Shown here in pieces: positions 22,944 to 32,563 of a DNA stretch of 51,137 nt; position 1 is the first letter of the stretch, and every line of letters starts with the position of its first letter. The notes beneath the pieces are model-generated. The model did no database searches, was not told where the DNA came from, and was given only the letters and a program-made list of their open reading frames with translations. The stretch covers positions 1 to 51,137 of the forward strand of contig NZ_JARPQB010000036.1 of assembly GCF_029478665.1 (NCBI RefSeq). Direction: 5' to 3'. This DNA comes from Pseudomonas entomophila (GTDB lineage: Bacteria; Pseudomonadota; Gammaproteobacteria; Pseudomonadales; Pseudomonadaceae). Both the position numbers and the translations under genes were made by a program.

Positions 22944-24265
22944 GGTTTTCTCCGCTGGCGGGGGCTGGTGCGATCGAGCTCGGCCAGGTGGCGCAACTTC
23001 TCGCCAATCTTCAGTTCAAGGCCGCGTGGCACCGGTTGATAGTACTGGCGTGGTTCGAGCTGCTCGGGGAAATAGTCCTCGCCAGCGGCATAGGCGTCAG
23101 GCTCGTCATGGGCGTAGCGGTACTCCTCGCCGTAGCCGAGCTGCTTCATCAGCTTGGTTGGGGCGTTACGCAGATGCAGCGGCACCTCCAGCGACCCGTG
23201 CTCGGCCGCTTCGCGCATGGCCGCCTTGAAGCCCACGTACACCGCGTTGCTTTTCGGTGCGCAGGCGATGTAGGTGATGGCCTGGGCCACCGCTAGCTCA
23301 CCCTCCGGGCTGCCCAGGCGCTCCTGCACATCCCACGCCGCCAGGCACAGGCTCAGGGCTCGGGGGTCGGCGTTGCCGATATCCTCGCTGGCCATGCGTA
23401 CCACGCGACGGGCGATATACAGCGGGTCGCAGCCACCGTCGAGCATGCGTGCGTACCAGTACAGCGCGCCGTCCGGGTTGGAACCGCGCACGGATTTGTG
23501 CAAGGCCGAGATCTGGTCGTAGAACGCCTCGCCGCCCTTGTCGAAGCGGCGGCGGCTGTCACCGAGCAAGCTCTGCAGCAACTCGACAGCAATCTCACCA
23601 CCGTCTTCGGCCAGGTCCGAGGCGTTCTCGAGGAAGTTGAGCATGCGTCGGCCATCGCCATCGGCGGCGGCCATGAGCATCTTGAAGGCTTCGTCGCCCA
23701 CCCGCAGGTTGCGCTTGCCCAGGCCCCGCTCTTCGCTGAGGGCACGATCGACCAGCTTGCGCAGCGCCGCTTCGTCCAGGCTCTTGAGCACGTATACCCG
23801 CGCCCTTGAGAGCAAGGCGTTGTTCAGCTCGAACGAAGGGTTCTCGGTGGTGGCGCCGATGAAGATCAGCGTGCCGTCCTCCACGTAGGGCAGGAAGGCG
23901 TCCTGTTGCGACTTGTTGAAACGGTGCACTTCGTCAACGAACAGGATGGTGCGACGGCCATACTGCCCCGCCTGCTGCTTGGCCACCTCGACTGCCTGGC
24001 GGATCTCCTTGACCCCGGCCAGTACCGCCGAGACCGTCTCGAAGTGAGCATCGCAGAACTGCGCCAGCAACCGCGCGAGGGTGGTCTTGCCCACCCCCGG
24101 CGGCCCCCAGAAGATCATCGAGTGCAGGGCGCCCTGTTCCAGCGCCTCGCGCAGTGGCTTGCCACGCGCCAGCAGGTGCTCCTGGCCGACGTACTCATCC
24201 AGGTTGGACGGGCGCAGGCGGGCGGCCAGGGGCTGGGCGACGGGTTCGCTACGAAACAGGTCCAT
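22940..24265 (-). CDS. rarA: Replication-associated recombination ATPase RarA (MgsA)
   Basis: 441 residues. AAA+ domain with Walker A GPPGVGKTTLA (about residues 54-64) and Walker B FVDEVHRFN; sensor segment GATTENPSFELN. The C-terminal clamp-loader-like tetramerisation domain includes YHxxAM-type sequences (QISALHKSVRGSNPDGALYW). It acts at stalled replication forks. It lies 12 bases after lolA and overlaps crcB by four bases. Confidence 0.93.
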   Translation of the reverse strand: MDLFRSEPVAQPLAARLRPSNLDEYVGQEHLLARGKPLREALEQGALHSMIFWGPPGVGKTTLARLLAQFCDAHFETVSAVLAGVKEIRQAVEVAKQQAGQYGRRTILFVDEVHRFNKSQQDAFLPYVEDGTLIFIGATTENPSFELNNALLSRARVYVLKSLDEAALRKLVDRALSEERGLGKRNLRVGDEAFKMLMAAADGDGRRMLNFLENASDLAEDGGEIAVELLQSLLGDSRRRFDKGGEAFYDQISALHKSVRGSNPDGALYWYARMLDGGCDPLYIARRVVRMASEDIGNADPRALSLCLAAWDVQERLGSPEGELAVAQAITYIACAPKSNAVYVGFKAAMREAAEHGSLEVPLHLRNAPTKLMKQLGYGEEYRYAHDEPDAYAAGEDYFPEQLEPRQYYQPVPRGLELKIGEKLRHLAELDRTSPRQRRKP

Positions 24266-24277
24266 GACGGGCTCTGG

Positions 24278-24901
24278 TTACTCCTGGATGATGTCCGCGC
24301 CTTTCGGGACATCGAACTTGAACTTGGTCGCCGGGATGGCTTCGTTGGCCTTGACCCCGTTGAACAGGATGTTGGTGCGTTGGCCGACGCTGTCGATCAG
24401 TTGCATGTCGTTGATCAGGCCCTTGCGGAACGACACCCGCAGCGAGTCGAACAGGGTGTCCTTGGTTTTCGGCTTGAGGGTGAAGTCGGTCACCTCGCCC
24501 TGCTCCTTCGAGCTGATATCGAAGCTCTGGCTGATCTTCGACACATCACCCGACAGCAGCAGCGCCGGCGTCTGGCTCAGGCGCACATCGAGCTTCTTGA
24601 TGGTGGCCTGTTCCAGGTCCGGGTCCCACAGGGTGACTTTCTGGCCATCGGACACCACCACCTGCTCCTGGGGTGCGTCGGTGTGCCAGTAGAACAGGCC
24701 CGGGCGCTTGACCGCCATCTCGCCGTTGGCTTCCTGCAGGCTGGTGCCGCTGGCGTCCAGGGTCAGCTGGGAGAAGCGCGCGGTGATGGTCTGGGACTTT
24801 TCCAGCAGTTGGGTGAGGCGAGCCACGTCTTTATCGTCGGCATGTGCCGACACGGCGCCCATGGCCAGGGCAGAAACCAACAGCATGCGAATCGCGCGCA
24901 T
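24278..24901 (-). CDS. lolA: Outer-membrane lipoprotein carrier protein LolA
   Basis: 207 residues from the ATG at 24901, which is preceded by GAGG. Earlier in-frame codons lie in the intergenic hairpin. A signal peptide (MRAIRMLLVSALAMG) ends at AHA-DD. The mature part has the LolA features LFYWHTDAP and LWDPDLEQATIKKLD. It carries lipoproteins across the periplasm from LolCDE to LolB. The ftsK-lolA-rarA order is widely conserved. Confidence 0.94.
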   Translation of the reverse strand: MRAIRMLLVSALAMGAVSAHADDKDVARLTQLLEKSQTITARFSQLTLDASGTSLQEANGEMAVKRPGLFYWHTDAPQEQVVVSDGQKVTLWDPDLEQATIKKLDVRLSQTPALLLSGDVSKISQSFDISSKEQGEVTDFTLKPKTKDTLFDSLRVSFRKGLINDMQLIDSVGQRTNILFNGVKANEAIPATKFKFDVPKGADIIQE

Positions 24902-24927
24902 GGGAATCCTCATTGAGCATTGGAAAG

Positions 24928-24953
24928 GCCGGGCACCTTCGTTGGTGCCCGGC
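24928..24953 (-). terminator. Hairpin between ftsK and lolA, possible partial terminator
   Basis: GCCGGGCACC and GGTGCCCGGC pair perfectly over 10 bases with a 6-base loop. On the minus strand only CCTTTCC follows, so termination is probably incomplete. Confidence 0.45.
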
Positions 24954-24963
24954 AGGGTGTTCA

Positions 24964-27381
24964 TCAGTCGCGCGGGCCGCCCGGGGCAATCACTTCCCGC
25001 GAGCCGTTGCTGTTCATGGGGGTGACCACGCCGGCCATCTCCATCGCCTCGATCATCCGGGCGGCACGGTTGTAGCCGATCTTCAGCTTGCGCTGCACGG
25101 CAGAAATCGAGGCGCGACGGCTTTCTAGCACGAACTGGACGGCTTCATCATACAAGGCGTCGCTCTCGGAATCTTCGCCGTCACCGCCACCACCACCGCC
25201 ATCGAAGCCGCTGCCGGCCTCTTCGACGCCGTTGAGGATGTCGTCGTTGTAGTCTGGAGCACCGCGCAGTTTCCACGCTTCGACCACGCGGTGCACCTCA
25301 TCGTCGGAGACGAAGGCGCCGTGCACGCGGATTGGCAGGCTGGTGCCCGGCGGCATGTAGAGCATGTCACCGTGGCCCAACAATTGCTCCGCGCCACCCT
25401 GGTCGATGATGGTCCGCGAGTCGATCTTGCTCGATACCTGGAACGCCATGCGGGTCGGGATGTTGGCCTTGATCAGGCCGGTAATCACATCCACCGAAGG
25501 GCGCTGGGTGGCCAGGATCAGGTGGATACCGGCGGCACGGGCCTTCTGGGCGATACGGGCGATCAGCTCTTCGACCTTCTTGCCGACGATCATCATCATG
25601 TCGGCGAATTCGTCGACCACCACCACGATGGTGGGCAGCGTTTTCAGCGTAGGCGGCTCGTCGTCCATGCTTTCGCGGCGGTACAACGGGTCGTGAACGA
25701 CCTCGCCAGCTTCTTCTGCATCCTTGATCTTGCGGTTGAAGCCCGCCAGGTTGCGCACACCCATGGCCGCCATCAGCTTGTAGCGGCGTTCCATTTCAGC
25801 AACGCTCCAGCGCAGCGCGTTGGCGGCGTCCTTCATGTCGGTGACCACCGGGCACAGCAGGTGCGGAATGCCTTCGTAGATCGACAGTTCGAGCATCTTC
25901 GGGTCGATCATGATAAGGCGGGCGTCTTCCGGGCCCGACTTGAACAGGATCGACAGGATCATCGCGTTCACACCTACCGACTTACCGGAGCCGGTGGTAC
26001 CGGCCACCAGCAGGTGCGGCATCTTCGCCAGGTCGGTGATCACCGGCTTGCCGCCAATGTCATGGCCCAGGGCCAGGGTGACCGGCGACTTGTTCTCATC
26101 GAACTGCGTCGACGACAGCACCTCGGAGAAGCGCACCATCTGGCGGTTCTCGTTGGGGATCTCGATACCCACGGTGGTCTTGCCGGGGATCACCTCGACC
26201 ACGCGCACACTGGTCACCGCCAGGGAGCGCGCCAGGTCCTTGGCCAGGTTGGCGATACGGCTGACCTTCACGCCCGCGGCGGGCTGGATCTCGTAACGGG
26301 TAATCACCGGGCCTGGGTGGATCGAATCGACCGAGACCTCGACACCGAACTCCTTCAGCTTGATTTCCAGCAGGTGGCCGACACCGGCCAGCGACTCGGG
26401 CGAGTACTCGATCTTCTTCTCTTCGGCAGGGTCGAGGATGGAGATCGACGGCAAGGTGCCTTCCACGGCGCTGTCGATGAACAACGGCGCCTGCTTCTCC
26501 TTCATCACCCGTTTGCTTGGCTCCGGCGCCTTGACCGGCGCAGGCGGAATGTTGATCACCGGGGCCGGTTGCTGTTCGCGCTGGGCAACGTGCTTGGTCA
26601 ACGCTTCGTCGCGCTCGATGATGCGCTCACGAGCCTTGACCTGCTCGCGCTTGTCCGCCACCACCGGGGCAACCACCTCCTCGACCTGCTCATCCACCTC
26701 ACGCAACTGCGCCACCAGGCGCTTGCGCTCGTTGCGCGCCTCCCACCAGCGGTTGGCGGCACCCTGCATCAGCTCGAACAGGTCGAGGGTGATCTTGCCG
26801 GTGACGTCCATCACCTTGAACCAGGACAGGTCGGTGAACACGGTCAGGCCAAACAGGAACAGGGCAATGAACATCAGCGTGCTGCCCTGCACATTGAGCA
26901 GGTTGCGCGCCAGGTCCCCCAGGCTCTCACCCAGGGCCCCACCCGCAGAGAACGGCAGGCTGGCCGAAGGGTGGAAATGAATATGCGCCAGCGCCGCGCC
27001 TGACAGCACCAGGAATACCAGGCCGATCAGCCGCCAGGAAAACAACCAGCCGCTCCACTGCCAGGGCTGATGACGCTCGCGGAATATCTGCCAGGTCTTG
27101 ATCGCCAGCAGCAGCGGGAAGATGTAGGCGAAGTAGCCAAGCACCATGAACAGGATGTCGGCGAAATAGGCCCCGGCACGGCCGGCGGCGTTCTGCACCT
27201 GGTCGGCGTTGCTGGTGTGGCTGAAGCCTGGGTCGGCGGTGTCGTAGGTGACCAGTGCCATCCACAGGTACAGGCACAGGGCACCAACGGCGATCAGCGC
27301 ACCTTCCTTCAGACGGTAGTGCAGCTGCTGCCGCCAAAGAGGCACTGGCAAGGGGGCTGGAGTTGCGGTGGATTTCTTCAA
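24964..27381 (-). CDS. ftsK: DNA translocase FtsK
   Basis: 805 residues if started at the TTG 27381 (LKKSTATP), which fits Pseudomonas homologues and has AGGA upstream. The frame is open to 27489, but the extra 36 residues are basic and unlike the family. Four N-terminal membrane helices precede a linker with coiled coil and a RecA-like motor with Walker A GTTGSGKSVG and Walker B VVVVDEFADMMM. The C-terminal gamma winged helix (KLKIGYNRAARMIEAMEMAGVVTP) reads KOPS sequences. It pumps the terminus region and activates XerCD at division. Confidence 0.95.
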   Translation of the reverse strand: MKKSTATPAPLPVPLWRQQLHYRLKEGALIAVGALCLYLWMALVTYDTADPGFSHTSNADQVQNAAGRAGAYFADILFMVLGYFAYIFPLLLAIKTWQIFRERHQPWQWSGWLFSWRLIGLVFLVLSGAALAHIHFHPSASLPFSAGGALGESLGDLARNLLNVQGSTLMFIALFLFGLTVFTDLSWFKVMDVTGKITLDLFELMQGAANRWWEARNERKRLVAQLREVDEQVEEVVAPVVADKREQVKARERIIERDEALTKHVAQREQQPAPVINIPPAPVKAPEPSKRVMKEKQAPLFIDSAVEGTLPSISILDPAEEKKIEYSPESLAGVGHLLEIKLKEFGVEVSVDSIHPGPVITRYEIQPAAGVKVSRIANLAKDLARSLAVTSVRVVEVIPGKTTVGIEIPNENRQMVRFSEVLSSTQFDENKSPVTLALGHDIGGKPVITDLAKMPHLLVAGTTGSGKSVGVNAMILSILFKSGPEDARLIMIDPKMLELSIYEGIPHLLCPVVTDMKDAANALRWSVAEMERRYKLMAAMGVRNLAGFNRKIKDAEEAGEVVHDPLYRRESMDDEPPTLKTLPTIVVVVDEFADMMMIVGKKVEELIARIAQKARAAGIHLILATQRPSVDVITGLIKANIPTRMAFQVSSKIDSRTIIDQGGAEQLLGHGDMLYMPPGTSLPIRVHGAFVSDDEVHRVVEAWKLRGAPDYNDDILNGVEEAGSGFDGGGGGGDGEDSESDALYDEAVQFVLESRRASISAVQRKLKIGYNRAARMIEAMEMAGVVTPMNSNGSREVIAPGGPRD

Positions 27382-27745
27382 AACGCGTCTATTCCTGCGC
27401 GTGCTGCGCGTCCAAACAGTGAAAGGCCGTACGCAGGCCTTTGAACCACTACTTTTAACATTACTGCCCGCCAGCCGCCATGGCGGCACGCTGCTGGAGC
27501 GTAAACGGGGGCTACTTTCACAATGGTTGCAATTTGAGCATGCATTTTCTTTTGTGACAAAGGCTTATGCTGTGTTTTTGCACAGGTGTGACAGCAAATG
27601 TGCCAGATGGTGCCCAACCCAGGGCGAAACGACCTCCAGGTCACCTGGCGTGGGAGCTGGCCTGCCCCTAGATGGCGGCCGTTGACCGCACTCGCGAGCC
27701 GCGCCATGCTGGTCGCCCTCCCCTCCCCCGCCGCTCAAGAACACC
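27382..27745. other. Divergent intergenic region between ftsK and aat
   Basis: 364 bases without a supported gene. The left half is A/T-rich (27520-27600) and probably holds the ftsK promoter. A short palindrome CCAGGT-C-ACCTGG stands at 27636-27648. No trxB gene is present here, although some other Pseudomonas species have one between ftsK and aat. Confidence 0.6.
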
Positions 27746-28426
27746 ATGCTCACCTGGCTCACCCGCGACTCGCTGACCTTCCCGCCCCTGGAAAAGGCCC
27801 TGCACGACCCCAACGGCCTGCTTGCCGCCGGAGGCGATCTCACGCCTGAACGCCTGGTCGCCGCCTACCGTCACGGCTGCTTCCCCTGGTACCAGGATGG
27901 CCAACCGATCCTCTGGTGGTCGCCCGACCCGCGCACTGTACTGTTCCCCGAAGAGCTGCACGTCTCGCACTCGCTGGCCAAGTTCATCCGCCAGGGCCAC
28001 TACCAGGTCAGTTTCGACAGCGACTTCCCGGCCGTGATCGAGGCCTGCGCCGCCCCGCGTGACTACGCGGACGGCACCTGGATCACCGACAGCATGCGCG
28101 CGGCCTACTGCGAACTGCACCGCCGCGGCTTCGCCCATTCGGTTGAAGTGCGTCGAGAAGGTGAACTGGTCGGCGGGCTGTACGGCCTGGCCATGGGCCG
28201 CCTGTTTTTTGGCGAATCGATGTTCAGCCGCGCCGACAACGCCTCGAAAGTGGGCTTCGTGGCACTGGTCGAGCACCTGAAACAGGCCGGCTTTGTCCTG
28301 ATCGACTGCCAGATGCCCACCCACCACCTGCATAGCCTGGGCGCCCGGGCCATCAGCCGCGCCGAATTCGCCGACCACCTGGCGCGCCACCTCGACCAGC
28401 CCAACGGTGCCAGCTGGGTTCGCTAG
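27746..28426 (+). CDS. aat: Leucyl/phenylalanyl-tRNA--protein transferase
   Basis: 226 residues with the family core PLEKALHDPNGLLAAGGDL, RHGCFPWYQDGQPILWWSPDPR and the GNAT-like fold residues GGLYGLAMGRLFFGESMFS. It attaches Leu or Phe from tRNA to proteins with N-terminal Arg or Lys, making them substrates for ClpS-ClpA. The adaptor and unfoldase genes follow at 29656-32331. It is followed 57 bases later by bpt in the same direction. Confidence 0.95.
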   Translation: MLTWLTRDSLTFPPLEKALHDPNGLLAAGGDLTPERLVAAYRHGCFPWYQDGQPILWWSPDPRTVLFPEELHVSHSLAKFIRQGHYQVSFDSDFPAVIEACAAPRDYADGTWITDSMRAAYCELHRRGFAHSVEVRREGELVGGLYGLAMGRLFFGESMFSRADNASKVGFVALVEHLKQAGFVLIDCQMPTHHLHSLGARAISRAEFADHLARHLDQPNGASWVR

Positions 28427-28483
28427 GCGAGTTTCCAGAGCTGGCTTACACTTAGAAACAACGACTCATCGAAGGGGTTGATC

Positions 28484-29191
28484 ATGACAGAGTTGGCGCG
28501 GTTGAAGTTCTATGCCACTCAACCCCACTCCTGCAGCTACCTGCCGGATGAGCAGGCCACCACGCTGTTTCTCGACCCGAGCCAGCCGATGGACGTGCAT
28601 GTGTACGCCGACCTGTCGGAAATGGGCTTTCGCCGCAGCGGTGACCACCTCTATCGCCCGCATTGCCAGAACTGCAATGCCTGCGTGCCGGCGCGCATCC
28701 CTGCCGCGCGCTTCATCCCCAACCGCCAGCAGCGGCGCATTCTCAAGCGCAATGCCGACCTGACCGTCAGCGCCGTGCGCCCGGTATTCAAGGAAGAGTA
28801 TTTCGAGCTGTACCGCCGCTACATCGAGCAGCGCCATGCCGATGGCGACATGTACCCGCCCAGCCGTGACCAGTTCTCGACCTTCCTGGTCCGTGACCTG
28901 CCGTTCTGCTGGTTCTACGAGTTCCGCCTCGAGGGGCGCTTGATGGCGGTGGCGGTCTGCGACCTGCTGCCCAATGGCCTGTCGGCGGTGTACACCTTCT
29001 ACGAGCCCGATGAAGAACGGCGCAGCCTGGGCCGCTATGCCATCCTCTGGCAGATCACCGAAGCCCTGCGCCAGGACCTCGACGCCGTGTACCTGGGATA
29101 CTGGATCAAGAACTGCAAGAAAATGAACTACAAGACCCAATATCGCCCCATCGAACTACTGATCAATCAGCGCTGGGTCACCCTCAACTGA
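28484..29191 (+). CDS. bpt: Aspartate/glutamate leucyltransferase (Bpt)
   Basis: 235 residues from the ATG 28484 (AAGGGG upstream; a TTG six bases earlier is less likely). The Cys cluster [14 protein letters not shown] near residue 65 and [22 protein letters not shown] mark the ATE1/Bpt family. It adds Leu to proteins with N-terminal Asp or Glu, a second entry to the ClpS-ClpAP N-degron route. It is next to aat. Confidence 0.94.
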
Positions 29192-29294
29192 AAGCATTGG
29201 CTTGACACGCAGTTTTCGGGCATACTCCACGCCACTTTTTTTGCCCGGTGCAGTCGTGCGTCGGGCCAACACTGGATACCGAGGGCTTTACTGC

Positions 29295-29513
29295 ATGTCG
29301 AAAGAAGACAGCTTCGAAATGGAAGGCACTGTCGTCGACACCCTGCCCAACACCATGTTCCGCGTGGAGTTGGAAAACGGGCACGTCGTTACCGCGCATA
29401 TCTCCGGCAAGATGCGCAAGAACTACATCCGTATTCTCACTGGCGACAAGGTCCGCGTCGAACTGACGCCATACGACCTGAGCAAGGGCCGCATCACCTA
29501 CCGTGCGCGCTAA
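29295..29513 (+). CDS. infA: Translation initiation factor IF-1
   Basis: 72 residues, one S1/OB domain, [19 protein letters not shown] at the start and the basic end KGRITYRAR. It binds the A-site of the 30S subunit at initiation. About 100 bases separate it from bpt; TTGACA at 29202-29207 is a possible -35 element, with no good -10 at normal spacing. A strong terminator follows. Confidence 0.96.
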
Positions 29514-29530
29514 GCTCAAGCCATGAAAAG

Positions 29531-29555
29531 GCCCGGCCATGTGCCGGGCTTTTTT
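29531..29555 (+). terminator. Terminator after infA
   Basis: GCCCGGC, loop CATGT, GCCGGGC, then six T's (TTTTTT). Confidence 0.9.
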
Positions 29556-29571
29556 GTACCTGTTGAAAACG

Positions 29572-29635
29572 CATCGCGGCTGAAGCCGCTCCTACAGGCA
29601 CCGCACACCCTGTAGGAGCGGCTTCAGCCGCGATG
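29572..29635. repeat. REP pair (GCGGCTGAAGCCGC-type), inverted
   Basis: Perfect 26-base inverted arms (29572-29597, 29610-29635) with the CTCCTACAG tail, between the convergent infA and clpA genes. The core differs from the GCCGGC-type REPs elsewhere in the window. Confidence 0.85.
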
Positions 29636-29655
29636 GGCCGCAAAGCGGCCCCAGC

Positions 29656-31926
29656 TTACGCGACTTCTGCCGTGGTCTCGTAGTCGAACACCAGCTCACC
29701 ATCACGCAAGTCGATGTGCACCACGCCACCATGCTCGGCCAGCTCGCCAAACAGGATCTCCTCGGCCAATGGCCGCTTGATCTTGTCCTGGATCAGCCGC
29801 GCCATCGGCCGCGCGCCCATCTGCACGTCGTACCCCGAGGCCGCCAACCAGCCGCGCGCGGCATCGGTGACCTCCAGCAGCACGCGCTTGTCTTCCAGCT
29901 GCGCCTGCAGTTCGATGAGGAACTTGTCGACGATGCTCTTGATCGTCTCGTGGGAGAGACGGCCAAACTGGATGATGGTGTCCAGACGGTTGCGGAACTC
30001 CGGCGTGAAGCTCTTGCGAATGACCTCCATGGCATCGGAGGAATGGTCCTGGTGGGTGAAGCCGATCGAAGCCCGCGCGGCGGTTTCAGCACCGGCGTTG
30101 GTGGTCATGATCAGGATCACGTTGCGGAAGTCCGCCTTGCGCCCGTTGTTGTCGGTCAGGGTACCGTGGTCCATCACCTGCAGCAGCAGGTTGAAGACTT
30201 CGGGGTGCGCCTTCTCGATCTCGTCCAGCAGCAGCACACAGTGCGGCTGCTTGGTGATGGCTTCAGTCAGCAGGCCACCCTGGTCGAACCCGACATAGCC
30301 GGGCGGCGCGCCGATCAGGCGCGACACGGTATGCCGCTCCATGTACTCGGACATGTCGAAGCGCACCAGCTCCACACCCAATGCCTTGGCCAGCTGGCGA
30401 GCCGCCTCGGTCTTGCCCACGCCGGTCGGGCCGGCGAACAGGAACGAGCCAACAGGCTTGTCCGGCGCCTTGAGCCCGGCACGGGAAAGCTTGATGGCGG
30501 TGGCCAACGAGTCGATCGCCGCATCCTGGCCGAATACCGTGAGCTTAAGGTCACGCTCAAGGTTGCGCAGGAGCTCTTTATCGGAGCTGGTGACATGTTT
30601 CGGCGGAATCCGCGCGATCTTGGCGACGATATCTTCGACCTGCGGCACATCGATGCGCTTGACGCGGTTGGCTTCCGGCTGCAGGCGCTGGTAGGCACCC
30701 GCCTCGTCGATCACATCGATGGCCTTGTCCGGCATATGCCGGTCATTGATATAACGCGAGGCCAGTTCGGCGGCGGCGCGCAGGGCTTCGTCGCTGTACT
30801 CGATGTTGTGGTGGCTCTCGAAGCGGCCCTTCAGGCCACGCAGGATTCCCACGGTGTCCTCCACCGATGGCTCGCTGACATCGACCTTCTGGAAGCGACG
30901 CGCCAGGGCACGATCCTTCTCGAAGATGCCACGAAACTCCTGGAACGTGGTCGAACCGATGCAACGGATATCACCGGACGACAGCAGCGGCTTGAGCAGG
31001 TTGGAGGCGTCCATCACGCCACCGGATGCCGCGCCGGCACCAATGATAGTGTGGATCTCGTCAATGAACAGGATCGCCTGCGGACGCTTGCGCAGCTCAC
31101 CGAGCAGCGCCTTGAAGCGCTTCTCGAAGTCGCCACGGTACTTGGTGCCCGCCAGCAGCGCGCCAAGGTCAAGGGAGTAGACGACGCTCTGGGCCAGCAA
31201 GTCTGGCACCTGGCCATCGACAATGCGCTTGGCCAGGCCTTCGGCAATAGCGGTCTTGCCCACGCCGGCCTCACCGACCAGCAACGGGTTGTTCTTGCGC
31301 CGACGGGCGAGGATCTGCGCGACGCGCTCGACCTCCTGCTCACGCCCCACCAGCGGGTCGATGCGCCCGGCACGGGCCAGTTCGTTCAGGTTGCTGGCAT
31401 AGGCGTCCAGCGGGTTGCCGGAAGAAGAGGTCTCGCCACCCTCCTCGTCCTGCATGTCTTGTTCGTTTTCAGTATGTGGGCCATGGCCCGGCACTTTCGA
31501 AATACCGTGGGCGATGTAGTTGACCACATCGATGCGGGCCACGCTCTGCTGCTTGAGCAGGAACACGGCCTGGCTTTCCTGTTCGCTGAAGATCGCCACC
31601 AGCACGTTGGCGCCGGTCACCTCGCGCTTGCCGGAGCTCTGCACGTGGAACACGGCACGCTGCAGCACGCGCTGGAAGCCCAGCGTGGGTTGCGTTTCGC
31701 GATCCTCGTCATGCACAGGGATCAGCGGGGTGGTCGAATCGATGAACTCCTGCAGGTCATGCTTGAGTTTGTCGAGATTGGCGCCACAGGCGCGCAGAAC
31801 GGTCGCGGCAGCCTCATTGTCAAGGAGTGCCAGCAGCAGATGTTCGACGGTCATGAATTCATGACGTTTCGAACGCGCCTCCTTGAAGGCCAGATTGAGG
31901 GTGACTTCGAGCTCGCGGTTTAACAT
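29656..31926 (-). CDS. clpA: ATP-dependent Clp protease ATP-binding subunit ClpA
   Basis: 756 residues. N-domain (about 1-145), an acidic linker, first AAA+ module with Walker A GEAGVGKTAIAEG and FIDEIHTIIGAG, and a second with GPTGVGKTEAARQLA and LLLDEIEKAHPEV. The ClpP-docking loop is IGF (ASIGFTHQ). It unfolds proteins for ClpP and, with ClpS, handles N-degron substrates. It lies 30 bases after clpS in the same direction. Confidence 0.96.
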   Translation of the reverse strand: MLNRELEVTLNLAFKEARSKRHEFMTVEHLLLALLDNEAAATVLRACGANLDKLKHDLQEFIDSTTPLIPVHDEDRETQPTLGFQRVLQRAVFHVQSSGKREVTGANVLVAIFSEQESQAVFLLKQQSVARIDVVNYIAHGISKVPGHGPHTENEQDMQDEEGGETSSSGNPLDAYASNLNELARAGRIDPLVGREQEVERVAQILARRRKNNPLLVGEAGVGKTAIAEGLAKRIVDGQVPDLLAQSVVYSLDLGALLAGTKYRGDFEKRFKALLGELRKRPQAILFIDEIHTIIGAGAASGGVMDASNLLKPLLSSGDIRCIGSTTFQEFRGIFEKDRALARRFQKVDVSEPSVEDTVGILRGLKGRFESHHNIEYSDEALRAAAELASRYINDRHMPDKAIDVIDEAGAYQRLQPEANRVKRIDVPQVEDIVAKIARIPPKHVTSSDKELLRNLERDLKLTVFGQDAAIDSLATAIKLSRAGLKAPDKPVGSFLFAGPTGVGKTEAARQLAKALGVELVRFDMSEYMERHTVSRLIGAPPGYVGFDQGGLLTEAITKQPHCVLLLDEIEKAHPEVFNLLLQVMDHGTLTDNNGRKADFRNVILIMTTNAGAETAARASIGFTHQDHSSDAMEVIRKSFTPEFRNRLDTIIQFGRLSHETIKSIVDKFLIELQAQLEDKRVLLEVTDAARGWLAASGYDVQMGARPMARLIQDKIKRPLAEEILFGELAEHGGVVHIDLRDGELVFDYETTAEVA

Positions 31927-31956
31927 AGCTTCACCTCATACCCAAGTGGTCGGCGA

Positions 31957-32331
31957 TTAACCGTCCTTCTCGATTTCACAGAGTAGCGGATGCTGGCTTT
32001 CCCTGGCGTATTGGTTGACCTGCATGGCCTTTGTCTCGGCGATGTCACGGGTAAACAATCCGCATACTGCCCGCCCTTCGGTATGGACGGTCAGCATGAT
32101 CTTCGTTGCCAGCTCGCGGTTCAGACTGAAGAACGTCTCGAGCACTTCGACGACGAAATCCATTGGCGTGTAGTCATCGTTGAACAAAACCACCTTGTAC
32201 ATCGGTGGCGCCTGCAGGATCGGCTTGGCCTCCTGGACCGCAAGGCCGGCGCCATCGTCCTCATGCCCGTCCTCGTTCGACTGCGGGCGATCCTGATTGA
32301 ATGTTAGTCGAATCTCACTGGGTACATGCAT
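31957..32331 (-). CDS. clpS: ClpS adaptor protein
   Basis: 124 residues. A flexible acidic N-terminus (about 1-42) is followed by MYKVVLFNDDYTPMDFVVEVL, the substrate-pocket motif that binds bulky N-terminal residues, and MLTVHTEGRAVCG with the conserved His. It brings N-degron proteins made by Aat and Bpt to ClpAP. Somewhat longer than E. coli ClpS because of the N-terminal extension. Divergent from cspD. Confidence 0.95.
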   Translation of the reverse strand: MHVPSEIRLTFNQDRPQSNEDGHEDDGAGLAVQEAKPILQAPPMYKVVLFNDDYTPMDFVVEVLETFFSLNRELATKIMLTVHTEGRAVCGLFTRDIAETKAMQVNQYARESQHPLLCEIEKDG

Positions 32332-32413
32332 GGAAAGAATTTCATCATGAGCGACAGGTTAAGGTTGTGGGTTGACCGCTTCAGGCAGCTGTCGGCGCGG
32401 GCGCCGGCTGACC

Positions 32414-32441
32414 TTGACTAACGGCAAAACGGTGTTACAAC
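32414..32441 (+). promoter_or_regulatory. Candidate promoter of cspD
   Basis: TTGACT, a 16-base spacer and TACAAC. This would give a leader of about 115 bases before the cspD start, in the range seen for cold-shock family genes. Confidence 0.45.
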
Positions 32442-32563
32442 CAATAAGAACCCACCGTGGTCTATAAAGATCCGCGCAGTCAACCAGATTTTCTCGCATG
32501 GTTCGTATGCGGATGAAGTGGATGATACTCCAGTGATGGAGTCCTTTGCAGAGGGACATAGGG

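Noticed and set aside
27382..27489. Longer N-terminus of FtsK up to 27489
   Set aside because: The extra residues are basic and unlike the family; the TTG at 27381 has a ribosome binding site and gives the usual N-terminus.
29716..31923. 735-codon plus-strand frame opposite clpA
   Set aside because: Mirror frame of clpA caused by high third-position G+C; no family-like sequence.
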